Shown here: positions 26,962-34,802 of the stretch, piece by piece
How the letters are laid out: each line of letters begins with the position of its first letter
Numbering within the stretch: position 1 is the stretch's first letter
Source: G963663615 sp963663615
Lineage (GTDB): Bacteria; Bacteroidota; Ignavibacteria; Ignavibacteriales; Melioribacteraceae
Assembly (NCBI GenBank): GCA_963663615.1
Contig: OY760517.1
Span: forward strand, 930,001 to 994,000
DNA length: 64,000 nt
Direction: 5' to 3'
Notes under the pieces: generated by a model
What the model was told of the DNA's origin: nothing
Database searches by the model: none
Seen by the model: only the letters and a program-made list of their open reading frames with translations
Position numbers and translations under genes: made by a program

Positions 26962-27357
26962 ATGACCAATTTTAAGAAACTTACAAACGGTACAATAATA
27001 ATTATTATTGGGGTTCTGCATTCGGTGTTAACTCCGGTATTTTATGCCAAACAATTTCAGGGCTTTGCAGAGCAATTCTTTTTCAAGGTTAATAACGGAT
27101 TTATGGAGAGCCAGGTTAACTACGAAACTTTTGCTGCATTCTGGTGTTTGTTTTTCGGATTGATGCTCTTACCGCTTGGTGTACTGTTACACACGGTTGA
27201 AAAAAGAATTTCCATAGTTCCGATGCCGTTTATTCTTACCTATCTAATTGTTGTACTTATTGGAGTTTACATGATTCCTTTGGGCGGAATTACGTTTTTA
27301 ATGCTTCCGCATGTTGTTTATATGTTGCTTAAATACAGGAAAGCACCTGGCAAGTAG
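26962..27357 (+). CDS. Small integral membrane protein, DUF6463-like
   Basis: This 131-residue protein has four predicted membrane spans (about 10-28, 58-78, 88-108, 110-126) and short loops. The start TNGTIIIIIGVLHSVLTP carries a Gly and His in the first helix, and the middle FAAFWCLFFGLMLLPLGVLL segment precedes a short charged loop. The layout fits the small DUF6463/DoxX-like membrane families, which have no established function. It is the only gene between a long AT-rich region and tRNA-Thr, and a shared hairpin at 27384-27415 probably ends it. Confidence 0.7.
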   Translation: MTNFKKLTNGTIIIIIGVLHSVLTPVFYAKQFQGFAEQFFFKVNNGFMESQVNYETFAAFWCLFFGLMLLPLGVLLHTVEKRISIVPMPFILTYLIVVLIGVYMIPLGGITFLMLPHVVYMLLKYRKAPGK

Positions 27358-27383
27358 TGTTAAGATTTGTTTTCGCAATTTAA

Positions 27384-27415
27384 AAAAGCCTTTCAACTTT
27401 CGTTAAAAGGCTTTC
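27384..27415. terminator. Bidirectional terminator between the membrane-protein gene and tRNA-Thr
   Basis: AAGCCTTT and AAAGGCTT pair around a loop of about 13 nt. On the minus strand it follows the tRNA 3' end and runs into TTTTTT; on the plus strand it follows the membrane-protein gene. Confidence 0.75.
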
Positions 27416-27418
27416 TTG

Positions 27419-27491
<73 letters not shown>

Positions 27492-27504
27492 AAAAAATAA
27501 GATT

Positions 27505-27536
27505 CAAAATATAACCGAAATGACTTATCAACGCAA
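27505..27536 (-). promoter_or_regulatory. Probable FCB-type promoter of tRNA-Thr
   Basis: On the minus strand, TTG (27536-27534) is followed after 20 nt by TATATTTTG (27513-27505), close to TAnnTTTG. The expected start near 27498 is only a few bases before the tRNA 5' end. Confidence 0.45.
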
Positions 27537-27572
27537 GAGAAAAAATAGTATTTTTTATTTTTTTGTAAAATA

Positions 27573-27600
27573 TTGTCATAATTCAGGTTTTGTATCTTTC
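27573..27600 (+). promoter_or_regulatory. Probable FCB-type promoter of the GH31 gene
   Basis: TTG (27573-27575), 17 nt, then TATCTTTC (27593-27600), one base off TAnnTTTG. It is 39 nt before the chosen start codon. Confidence 0.4.
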
Positions 27601-27638
27601 TTATTTTATAAATTGTTTGCAAAAAATTGCAGGTGAAA

Positions 27639-30368
27639 ATGAAAAGACTTTTTACTCTTGTTACTATTTTGTTACAGTTTGTTGTATTAGGACAGAGCAT
27701 TGAACAGTTTACCGGACTGGAAGTAAACGGCAAGCAATACACTATTTTAACTGCAAACTATACTCTTAAAGTTGAGTTCTATTCACCCTCTGTGGTTAAA
27801 TGTGAATTTATACCATTTGAATCTACTGTGTTTGATTCTTCAAGGGTAGTTATAGCAAACCCGATTGAAAACTTTTCTGTATCATTTAATGAAGCTGCCG
27901 ACAGATTATTTTTCGAGACTGATTCAATAAAAGTTCAGATTATGAAATATCCGGTAAGGTTAACCTATTTTGATGCTGCCGGTAACACCTTGCTTGAAGA
28001 AGATGAATCCCTTGGGCACAGAATAGAGGGGAATACAGCCGCAATTTACTACGAATACCAAAATGGAACGTGCGTTTACGGTTCGGGTGAAACTGGTACT
28101 TCGCTGGACCTATCGGGAGGTACATACTCGTTTTATAATACACAGGCATACGGCTATCATGGTGCACCGGGCGTTATGGCAGTTAATGTTCCGTTCATTA
28201 CAACGAACAAGGGATTTGGTGTTTATTTTGACAGTCATTTACCATCCGAGCTTAATGTTGGGGATAATTCCTCAAATATCAGGTTTGGTACCGAACGCGA
28301 ACATCTTCGTTACTATTTTATTTACGGTAGTGATTATGCCTCACAGCTTGAAAAATATACCTGGTTAACAGGAAGGCAACCAATGCCACCCAAATGGGCA
28401 CTTGGGTATATACAGTCGCGTTATGGTTACAGAACAGAATCGGAAGCGAGATCAATGGTTAGCACCATGCGTTCCAAAAACATACCTCTGGATGTTATTG
28501 TGCTTGACTGGAACTGGCAGAATGAAATGGGCGATCTGGACTGGTCGGCTTCTGCATTTCCAACCCCATTTAACATGATGCAGGATTTTATGGATACAGG
28601 TGTAAAAACAGTTGCTATTACAGAGCCATACGTTACCCAATATGCCGATAAATATAATACTGCATACAATAATGGTTATTTTGCCTCCAATGAGGATGGA
28701 GAGCCTTATATGCTGGGTGGCTGGTGGTCATGTAACTGCGATGCCGGACTAATTGACATGACTAACCCCGAAGTGGCTTTATGGTGGTGGGATCAACATT
28801 CAACCTTTATGGGTGGGGTAATGGCTGGTCTCTGGACAGACCTTGGTGAACCGGAGCGACATCCTAGTGATATGATTCATTACGGTGGCTCTGCGGATGA
28901 GGTGCATAATCTTTTCAATAATTACTGGGCTGAAACGATTTTTAATGGATTAGCATCCGACAGACCAAACGAGCGAGTATTTAATCTTACTCGTGCTGGA
29001 TTTGCCGGTATTCAGAGATTTGGAGTATTTACCTGGTCTGGCGATGTTGGTGCAGACTGGAGCGGTCTTGAACCCCAAATTGCCATTATGCTAAACTGTG
29101 CGATGTCGGGTATAGCATTTGAACATTCCGATCTTGGCGGGTTTTGTTGCGGTAATCCTAATGGTAACCTACATACCCGCTGGATGCAGATGGGTACGTT
29201 TTCACCAATTATGCGTGCCCACGGAGTTGATAGTGATCCACAAGAGCCATGGGGATATGGTTCAAGTTATGAGCGTTTTTGCAAAAAAGCTATTGAGCTA
29301 AGATATAGTCTTCTGCCTTACAATTATACAATGATTCGCAAAACTTGCGATAAAGGCATTCCGATTACTCGTCCGCTATCGTGGGAAGTTCCCGATAATA
29401 CAAGCTTGTTTAATAACCAGAGTGGATATTTCTGGGGTGATGATATGCTTGTATTCCCAATAGTTGCAACCGGAAATAGCAAAAATATTACATTGCCTTC
29501 AGGTGGGTGGATAAATTATCACACCAATCAAAAATATGGAGCAGCAGGAAATTACACAGTTAGCTCTGATATGAACCAGATACCTGTGTATATAAGGGAA
29601 GGTGCCATTATTCCTACTGCTCCGGTACGCAATTATATTGGTGAAACACCGGACGATACCGTGATTGTAAAATGCTACCCTGCCAATGGTTTAAATAAGG
29701 ATTTTGTGTTGTATGAAGATGATGGTACAAGTAATTCTTATACTATTGGTGAGTATTCGGAAACGCTTCTTTCACTATTAATGGCAGACTCAGCAGTTAT
29801 TTTTGATATTGGTAATATGTCCGGCGAGTATGCAAATAAACCGAGTGAAAGAACCTGGCTTGTTGAGTTTAATGGAATACATAATGCTGAAAGGGTAGTG
29901 GTTAACAATAATGATGCAGCTCAATATTATAGCTTACCAGAATTACGAAATGCCGAAGTTGGTTACTATCGTGAAATATCGGGCAGCATTGGCAAGATGT
30001 ATGTGCAGGTTAGCTCAAGTACAGCGAGAAGTAATAATATTGTACTAAAAGATGCTTCAACCGGTATTGAAGATCGGGGTGTTGCAGTTGAACAATTTAG
30101 TTTGGCACAAAATTATCCTAATCCGTTTAACCCCGAAACAACAATCCGGTTTAATTTACCGCAGTCCGAAACTGTTTCACTTAAGGTATATAATACATTG
30201 GGTGAGTTGGTAACAACTCTTATAAATAAGGAAGTTGAATCGGGAGAACACACAGTTAAATGGAATGGTTTGGATAAACATGGTAACAAAGTTGCAAGCG
30301 GCATGTATATTTATAGAATATCTGCAGGTGAGTATGAGTTTGCACGCAAAATGATTATGCTAAAATAG
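27639..30368 (+). CDS. Secreted glycoside hydrolase family 31 enzyme with type IX secretion sorting domain
   Basis: This 909-residue enzyme has a signal peptide (MKRLFTLVTILLQFVVLGQS). A beta-sandwich (about 30-240) precedes the GH31 (beta/alpha)8 barrel starting at PPKWALGYIQSRYGYRTE. The nucleophile is Asp401 in GLWTDLGEPE and the acid/base Asp469 in WSGDVGADW; SPIMRAHG and FWGDDMLVFPI are further family marks. Members hydrolyse alpha-glucosides, alpha-xylosides or related links with retention. The last 85 residues (NYPNPFNPETTIRFNLP to the end) are the Por secretion/type A sorting domain that directs proteins through the type IX system to the cell surface. I chose ATG 27639, with AGGTGA just upstream, over a TTG further out. 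Substrate specificity is open. Confidence 0.95.
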   Translation: MKRLFTLVTILLQFVVLGQSIEQFTGLEVNGKQYTILTANYTLKVEFYSPSVVKCEFIPFESTVFDSSRVVIANPIENFSVSFNEAADRLFFETDSIKVQIMKYPVRLTYFDAAGNTLLEEDESLGHRIEGNTAAIYYEYQNGTCVYGSGETGTSLDLSGGTYSFYNTQAYGYHGAPGVMAVNVPFITTNKGFGVYFDSHLPSELNVGDNSSNIRFGTEREHLRYYFIYGSDYASQLEKYTWLTGRQPMPPKWALGYIQSRYGYRTESEARSMVSTMRSKNIPLDVIVLDWNWQNEMGDLDWSASAFPTPFNMMQDFMDTGVKTVAITEPYVTQYADKYNTAYNNGYFASNEDGEPYMLGGWWSCNCDAGLIDMTNPEVALWWWDQHSTFMGGVMAGLWTDLGEPERHPSDMIHYGGSADEVHNLFNNYWAETIFNGLASDRPNERVFNLTRAGFAGIQRFGVFTWSGDVGADWSGLEPQIAIMLNCAMSGIAFEHSDLGGFCCGNPNGNLHTRWMQMGTFSPIMRAHGVDSDPQEPWGYGSSYERFCKKAIELRYSLLPYNYTMIRKTCDKGIPITRPLSWEVPDNTSLFNNQSGYFWGDDMLVFPIVATGNSKNITLPSGGWINYHTNQKYGAAGNYTVSSDMNQIPVYIREGAIIPTAPVRNYIGETPDDTVIVKCYPANGLNKDFVLYEDDGTSNSYTIGEYSETLLSLLMADSAVIFDIGNMSGEYANKPSERTWLVEFNGIHNAERVVVNNNDAAQYYSLPELRNAEVGYYREISGSIGKMYVQVSSSTARSNNIVLKDASTGIEDRGVAVEQFSLAQNYPNPFNPETTIRFNLPQSETVSLKVYNTLGELVTTLINKEVESGEHTVKWNGLDKHGNKVASGMYIYRISAGEYEFARKMIMLK

Positions 30369-30451
30369 AATAAATACACATTAAGTTTTAAAAATAAAGG
30401 TGTGTTTTAATTATCGGATTATTACCTTAAACAAAATATTATAAAGGTGTG

Positions 30452-30886
30452 ATGAATAAATTTCACGGAATATTAAGTCTTGCACTTATCTCTGTTGCTG
30501 CCTTAGTTGGTTTATATTCACTAATTCCAAAGGGTCCATGGTTATTATTGTTTTACGGGGCGATTATTTTTACTGCACCGTTTGTAATAGTATATTCATG
30601 GTGCCGTAAATGTATTTGCAGTGAGTATAAATGTGCCCATGTAATTCCGGCAATGCTAAGTAAAATATTCAGGAGAGCTAAAAGTATGAAGTACAGTTGT
30701 TTCGATTATATCGGGGTTATTGTACCCATGGGATTGGTAATTCTGTTTCCACAATTTGCCCTATTTCAAAACAAGCCCCTCTTTGCTCTTTTTTGGGTAT
30801 TGCTTATTATTGGTGCTCTCGAGATACGATTTTTTGTATGTTCAAACTGCGATAACAAAGCCTGCATTGCCAATAAAAAGTTTTGA
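30452..30886 (+). CDS. Cysteine-rich membrane protein of unknown function
   Basis: This 144-residue protein has hydrophobic segments at about 7-25, 28-49, 82-100 and 105-125, so four membrane spans are likely. Two cysteine clusters follow spans two and four: CRKCICSEYKCAH (CxxCxCx4CxH) and CSNCDNKACIANK (CxxCx4C). With an even number of spans between them, both clusters would face the same side, an arrangement suited to binding a metal or Fe-S centre. I do not recognise the family. The longer frame opens at GTG three bases upstream, but AAAGG sits better before ATG 30452. It lies between two type IX-secreted proteins and is transcribed with the GH31 orientation. Confidence 0.75.
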   Translation: MNKFHGILSLALISVAALVGLYSLIPKGPWLLLFYGAIIFTAPFVIVYSWCRKCICSEYKCAHVIPAMLSKIFRRAKSMKYSCFDYIGVIVPMGLVILFPQFALFQNKPLFALFWVLLIIGALEIRFFVCSNCDNKACIANKKF

Positions 30887-30949
30887 GATGGTGGAAGTTT
30901 TTAGGTACTCTATCTAATTTGGCAGGATGAAGAAAGTTAAATATAAATC

Positions 30950-30971
30950 CGGCGGGAGAGTGTCCCCGCCG
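30950..30971. terminator. GC-rich hairpin between convergent genes
   Basis: CGGCGGG (30950-30956) pairs with CCCGCCG (30965-30971). It lies beyond both the cysteine-rich membrane protein and the T9SS protein and is most likely a shared terminator. It resembles the GGCGGGAG...CCCGCC elements near 40.9 and 42.0 kb. Confidence 0.55.
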
Positions 30972-30998
30972 AAAATTTATAGCTGAGAATTTTACTAA

Positions 30999-33755
30999 CT
31001 ATTTAAGCAGCATCATTTTGCGTGTTTGAGTAAACTCGCCAGCTTTAATATTGTAGAAGTATATACCGGATGCAAGTTTGGATGCATTAAATTTAACATT
31101 GTGAATACCAGCACTAAATTCACTATTTACCAGTTCGCTAACCTTTTCACCTAGCAAGTTATAGATACTAATTTTTACAATTTCCTTTTGAGGTATTGTA
31201 AAGCTAATAGTAGTTGAAGGATTGAATGGATTTGGATAGTTCTGATTCAATGAATAGGAATCAACCGCTAAATCGCTTTTATTGTCTTCAACATCAAGTA
31301 ATACGCCATACTTATGGTAAGTTTTAATTTTGCTAGCCAGACTTCTAAGTTTTTCAACGCTATTAAGGTTTGAATTACCACGAGCAACCAAAAATGCATA
31401 AGTTACCTGAACTGTATCTCCATCAGCAAATTCAAATGGACCGCTTGACATTGTATAACGTCTGTCGCCAGCAGCAAGACCACCAGTCCAGCCAGCACCT
31501 TCGTACCAACCGTTACCAGCAACCGGATCTCCATCAAGGCACAATTTGGTTGCTTCATTTGTAGTAGGATCAATAAATTCGCTACCACTTCCCATATAAC
31601 CATTCATGTAATGATACATCTGAACTGCACCATCTGCATTTTGAAGATCAGGATCAACATATACAGAACTACCATTGGTGTAAAATGCAAAGGCAGTTAT
31701 AGGTAAATTCTTTTTACCAGCAACAGGGTTACCATTAATCCAGGCAGTATCAAGTTCGGTTCCTTCAATTGCAGGTCCTTCAAGAAACATTCTGCCAATT
31801 GCAGGAGGATCAGCACTGTAATAATCTTCGTCATAATTATCTGCATTATACGAGTAAGCCATATCAAACTCTTCAAGGCTACCAACAAAATCATCGTTTG
31901 CGTTACCAAGGTCATCATCAGCCCAGTAAGAGAGAATTGTATTATTTAGTGTTTTACCCGTTTTGTTGATGTATTTGTATTTTTTGAAAACAACATCATC
32001 AAACTCATCCATTGCAAGATCATACACTGTAGTGTGAACTTCAATTTTGTCGCCGGTTACTCCGTAAAGCGAAGCACTTGCTAAATCATTTGCACAATGT
32101 GAAGTCCAGAAAAGAATTTCATCACCCGGATAATCAGGGTAATCAACTTCATAATTATATACACCATCATTGTCTGTATCAACAAAAGGAGCACCAAGTT
32201 CTGCAGGCCAATGTTCATGATGATACTGATATTTGGCTTTTTCTTCACCATCAGGTAACTGTTCCCAGTTGCGAACAAGTTTGAATACCTGATTTCTTTC
32301 ATCACTACTCATGTTAGGATTACCATTTTCGTCAAGGTAGCCAGCTGTAAGTCCGAAGTTGAAGGTACTGCCCTGAACTTTCACAGTGTCCTCTTTTTTA
32401 TATCCTATCAATGCTCCGTCAGCAAATGTAAGAGTATTTTGGCTGTTTTCTGGCCAGTATAATCCGCTACCATCTGTATCAGAATTATGTGAACCGCTAC
32501 CGTTAGTGTTTACATACATTTTAATATTATTGGCACCAAAGTAGTCGTAGCTGTAAAACGATTTAAGGGATACTTTTACAACCTTTACCAAATCGGTGTT
32601 ATCAGATTGTTCCAGTTTCAAAAAGAGGGAATCCATCGTTGAAGAGGGAGCAATCCATTCAAATTCTGATTCACTTCCTGAAATATTGTCTTTTTGCAGT
32701 TCCCAGTTCGAGCCATCTTCAGAAGTATAGAAACTGAAATACTTATCGGAAAGGTTTGTTTGGTATTTAACTGCAACTTTTGCACCAATTTTCAGTTCGT
32801 CACCATCAGCTAATTCACTAAACCACAAAGCAGAATAATTACCAAGAGTATCCATTTTCAGGCAGTTAAGATATGAGCCTTCTGTACCGCTAAGGTAGAA
32901 ATACCCATCCCTGTATTCCATCTTGTCGTAATTAAGTATAGTATTGAACCGCTCAACAAAATTACCTTCCATGTCATATACATTTAGATTTTGGTACCCG
33001 TTAACATGGTAAATTTTGTTGTTTAGTGCTATTGTAGATTTTGGATAAGCCGAGTCAAAGCTGTTTGCTGTAATTTCGTATAGCGAATCCCCAGTACTGC
33101 TATAAACATAATTATCACCCAGAAACAAAACTTTGTTATCTGGCAAAGCAATTGCATCATTTGCATTTATTTTTGCTGAGTCAAGTTTATTGCCATCTGT
33201 GTCTAACCAAATAACATCCGTTTGGTTACCACAAACTAACTTGTCATCACTGGTAACGGTTAAAAACCGGTTTCTAAGACCAAGTGATGAAGCTTCCATA
33301 ACAGATTTTTGCCATTCTGTAACACCTGATGAATTGAATTTTGTTATATGAAGATTGTCAGCAGATGAAAGTACATAGAAGTTTCCCTGACTGTCTTTTA
33401 TAACGCGTAAATTATATTGAAATTCGATGCCCTGACTTGACCACACTTCGTTATGTTGCAAATCATATTTTGTTAATTTTGAATTAAGCAATACATAGCC
33501 ACCATCGCAGTCAAGAATTTGTTTGGCACCTTTAAATGACGCACCTCCATAGCCTTCAGAGGTTATGCTATTAAAAGAACCATCCTCAGTAACTTCAGCA
33601 ATACCATTACCGAGTGTAATCATTGAACCGTTTTCTAGTGCTTCCATACCGAATTTGTTTGAATATTCCGATATGTGGAATTCGTAAGTCCCTGTTTGGG
33701 AAAAGATGAGACTGCTTAGGAGCAGCAGAGTTGCAAAAAAGTAGTTTACCTTCAT
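30999..33755 (-). CDS. Large secreted protein with type IX secretion sorting domain
   Basis: This 918-residue exported protein has a signal peptide (MKVNYFFATLLLLSSLIFSQ). The N-terminal third is made of short beta repeats that look like a beta-propeller (recurring ILDCDGGYVLL, VIKDSQGNFYVLS, TVTSDDKLVCG). The middle third is rich in Asp, Asn, Tyr and Gly, with calcium-site-like motifs such as DTDNDGVYNYEVDYPD. The C-terminus (NYPNPFNPSTTISFTIP to MMLLK) is the Por/type A sorting domain for type IX export. The TTISF form is common in Ignavibacteria. I prefer ATG 33755, with AGGA at 9 nt, over the ATG five codons upstream. Its role is unknown; adhesion or surface display is a reasonable guess only. 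Confidence 0.9.
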   Translation of the reverse strand: MKVNYFFATLLLLSSLIFSQTGTYEFHISEYSNKFGMEALENGSMITLGNGIAEVTEDGSFNSITSEGYGGASFKGAKQILDCDGGYVLLNSKLTKYDLQHNEVWSSQGIEFQYNLRVIKDSQGNFYVLSSADNLHITKFNSSGVTEWQKSVMEASSLGLRNRFLTVTSDDKLVCGNQTDVIWLDTDGNKLDSAKINANDAIALPDNKVLFLGDNYVYSSTGDSLYEITANSFDSAYPKSTIALNNKIYHVNGYQNLNVYDMEGNFVERFNTILNYDKMEYRDGYFYLSGTEGSYLNCLKMDTLGNYSALWFSELADGDELKIGAKVAVKYQTNLSDKYFSFYTSEDGSNWELQKDNISGSESEFEWIAPSSTMDSLFLKLEQSDNTDLVKVVKVSLKSFYSYDYFGANNIKMYVNTNGSGSHNSDTDGSGLYWPENSQNTLTFADGALIGYKKEDTVKVQGSTFNFGLTAGYLDENGNPNMSSDERNQVFKLVRNWEQLPDGEEKAKYQYHHEHWPAELGAPFVDTDNDGVYNYEVDYPDYPGDEILFWTSHCANDLASASLYGVTGDKIEVHTTVYDLAMDEFDDVVFKKYKYINKTGKTLNNTILSYWADDDLGNANDDFVGSLEEFDMAYSYNADNYDEDYYSADPPAIGRMFLEGPAIEGTELDTAWINGNPVAGKKNLPITAFAFYTNGSSVYVDPDLQNADGAVQMYHYMNGYMGSGSEFIDPTTNEATKLCLDGDPVAGNGWYEGAGWTGGLAAGDRRYTMSSGPFEFADGDTVQVTYAFLVARGNSNLNSVEKLRSLASKIKTYHKYGVLLDVEDNKSDLAVDSYSLNQNYPNPFNPSTTISFTIPQKEIVKISIYNLLGEKVSELVNSEFSAGIHNVKFNASKLASGIYFYNIKAGEFTQTRKMMLLK

Positions 33756-33946
33756 TTTGATTGTCCTCATTAAATGTTTTAAATAAGCCTCTTTGTCTCA
33801 GAATGAGTAGATTTTTGTTAGTCGACTAAATTACCCAGACCATTTTAAAGACAGTTATAAGAAAACACAAAACAGATCAAAAGTAAAGGTATTAAATTTT
33901 ACAGAACTGAAAAGTCTCTAAAATTGTAAAGTGAGGGGGCTATAGG

Positions 33947-33974
33947 CTGCTAAATCCTGAATTAGATTTAGCAG
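33947..33974 (-). terminator. Hairpin downstream of murI
   Basis: CTGCTAAATC (33947-33956) and GATTTAGCAG (33965-33974) are perfect 10-bp arms around 8 nt, starting eight bases past the murI stop. There is no T tract, so it may be a 3' stabiliser or a factor-dependent terminator. Confidence 0.5.
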
Positions 33975-33981
33975 TTATAAA

Positions 33982-34785
33982 CTAATCAAGATCAACCTGG
34001 TTAACATTTTGCAGTTCCTGTCCAAGGAATAACTCGGCAACTTCCTTGAATTTACCGGGTAAATCGGAAACGAAAAAATCCTGATAGCCTAGTTGATGAG
34101 AAGGATTTTTTAATCCCTTGCCGAATAGATGATGCTCAACGAGAGTAGAGGCAGCCGTACCCGAATCGATAAGGGTTACAGTATTACCCATAACATCCTG
34201 AATTGTTTTTGCAAGGATAGGGTAATGAGTACAGCCAAGTATTAGAGTATCAACACCTGCTTCCTTTAGCGGCAAAAGGTACTCGTTGGCAATTAGCTTT
34301 GTAGCCGGGTGGTCAATTAATCCTTCTTCGGCAAGAGGTACAAATAGGGGGCAGGTTTTTTCAATAACTTCCAAATCAGGATCGATTTTATGTAATTGCT
34401 TTGAATAGGCTTTATTACTAATTGTAGCATTTGTACCTATAACACCAATTTTTTTATTCCTGGTTGCTTTGGAAGCTGCCATTGCACCAGGTAATATCAT
34501 CCCAATAATAGGTACATCAAAATTTGCACGTAAAACATCCAAAGCAACTGATGATACTGTATTGCACGCAACAACAATAATTTTAACGTTACGTTTCATT
34601 AAAAATTTAGCATCCTGCAATGCGTACTCTATAACTGTTTCATTCGATTTTGTACCGTAGGGAACACGTGCAGTATCACCAAAATATACAATGTTTTCGG
34701 AAGGTAAAAATGAGTGAATTCGTTTAACAACTGTTAGTCCGCCAATCCCTGAATCAAAAATACCAACGGGATTACTTCTGTCCAT
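33982..34785 (-). CDS. murI: Glutamate racemase
   Basis: MurI interconverts L- and D-glutamate in the cytoplasm to supply D-Glu for peptidoglycan. The protein is of normal length (267 residues from the ATG). The two catalytic cysteines are in VVACNTVSSVA and ILGCTHYP, and IFDSGIGGLTV and YFGDTARVPYG form the rest of the active site. The frame also reads from a TTG at 34794, which has the better-placed AGGTG; the ATG at 34785 is in phase, so the exact start is uncertain by three codons. It begins 8-17 nt after the glnD stop and is probably co-transcribed with it. Confidence 0.96.
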   Translation of the reverse strand: MDRSNPVGIFDSGIGGLTVVKRIHSFLPSENIVYFGDTARVPYGTKSNETVIEYALQDAKFLMKRNVKIIVVACNTVSSVALDVLRANFDVPIIGMILPGAMAASKATRNKKIGVIGTNATISNKAYSKQLHKIDPDLEVIEKTCPLFVPLAEEGLIDHPATKLIANEYLLPLKEAGVDTLILGCTHYPILAKTIQDVMGNTVTLIDSGTAASTLVEHHLFGKGLKNPSHQLGYQDFFVSDLPGKFKEVAELFLGQELQNVNQVDLD

Positions 34786-34802
34786 GAAATTCAAAAATAC
34801 AC

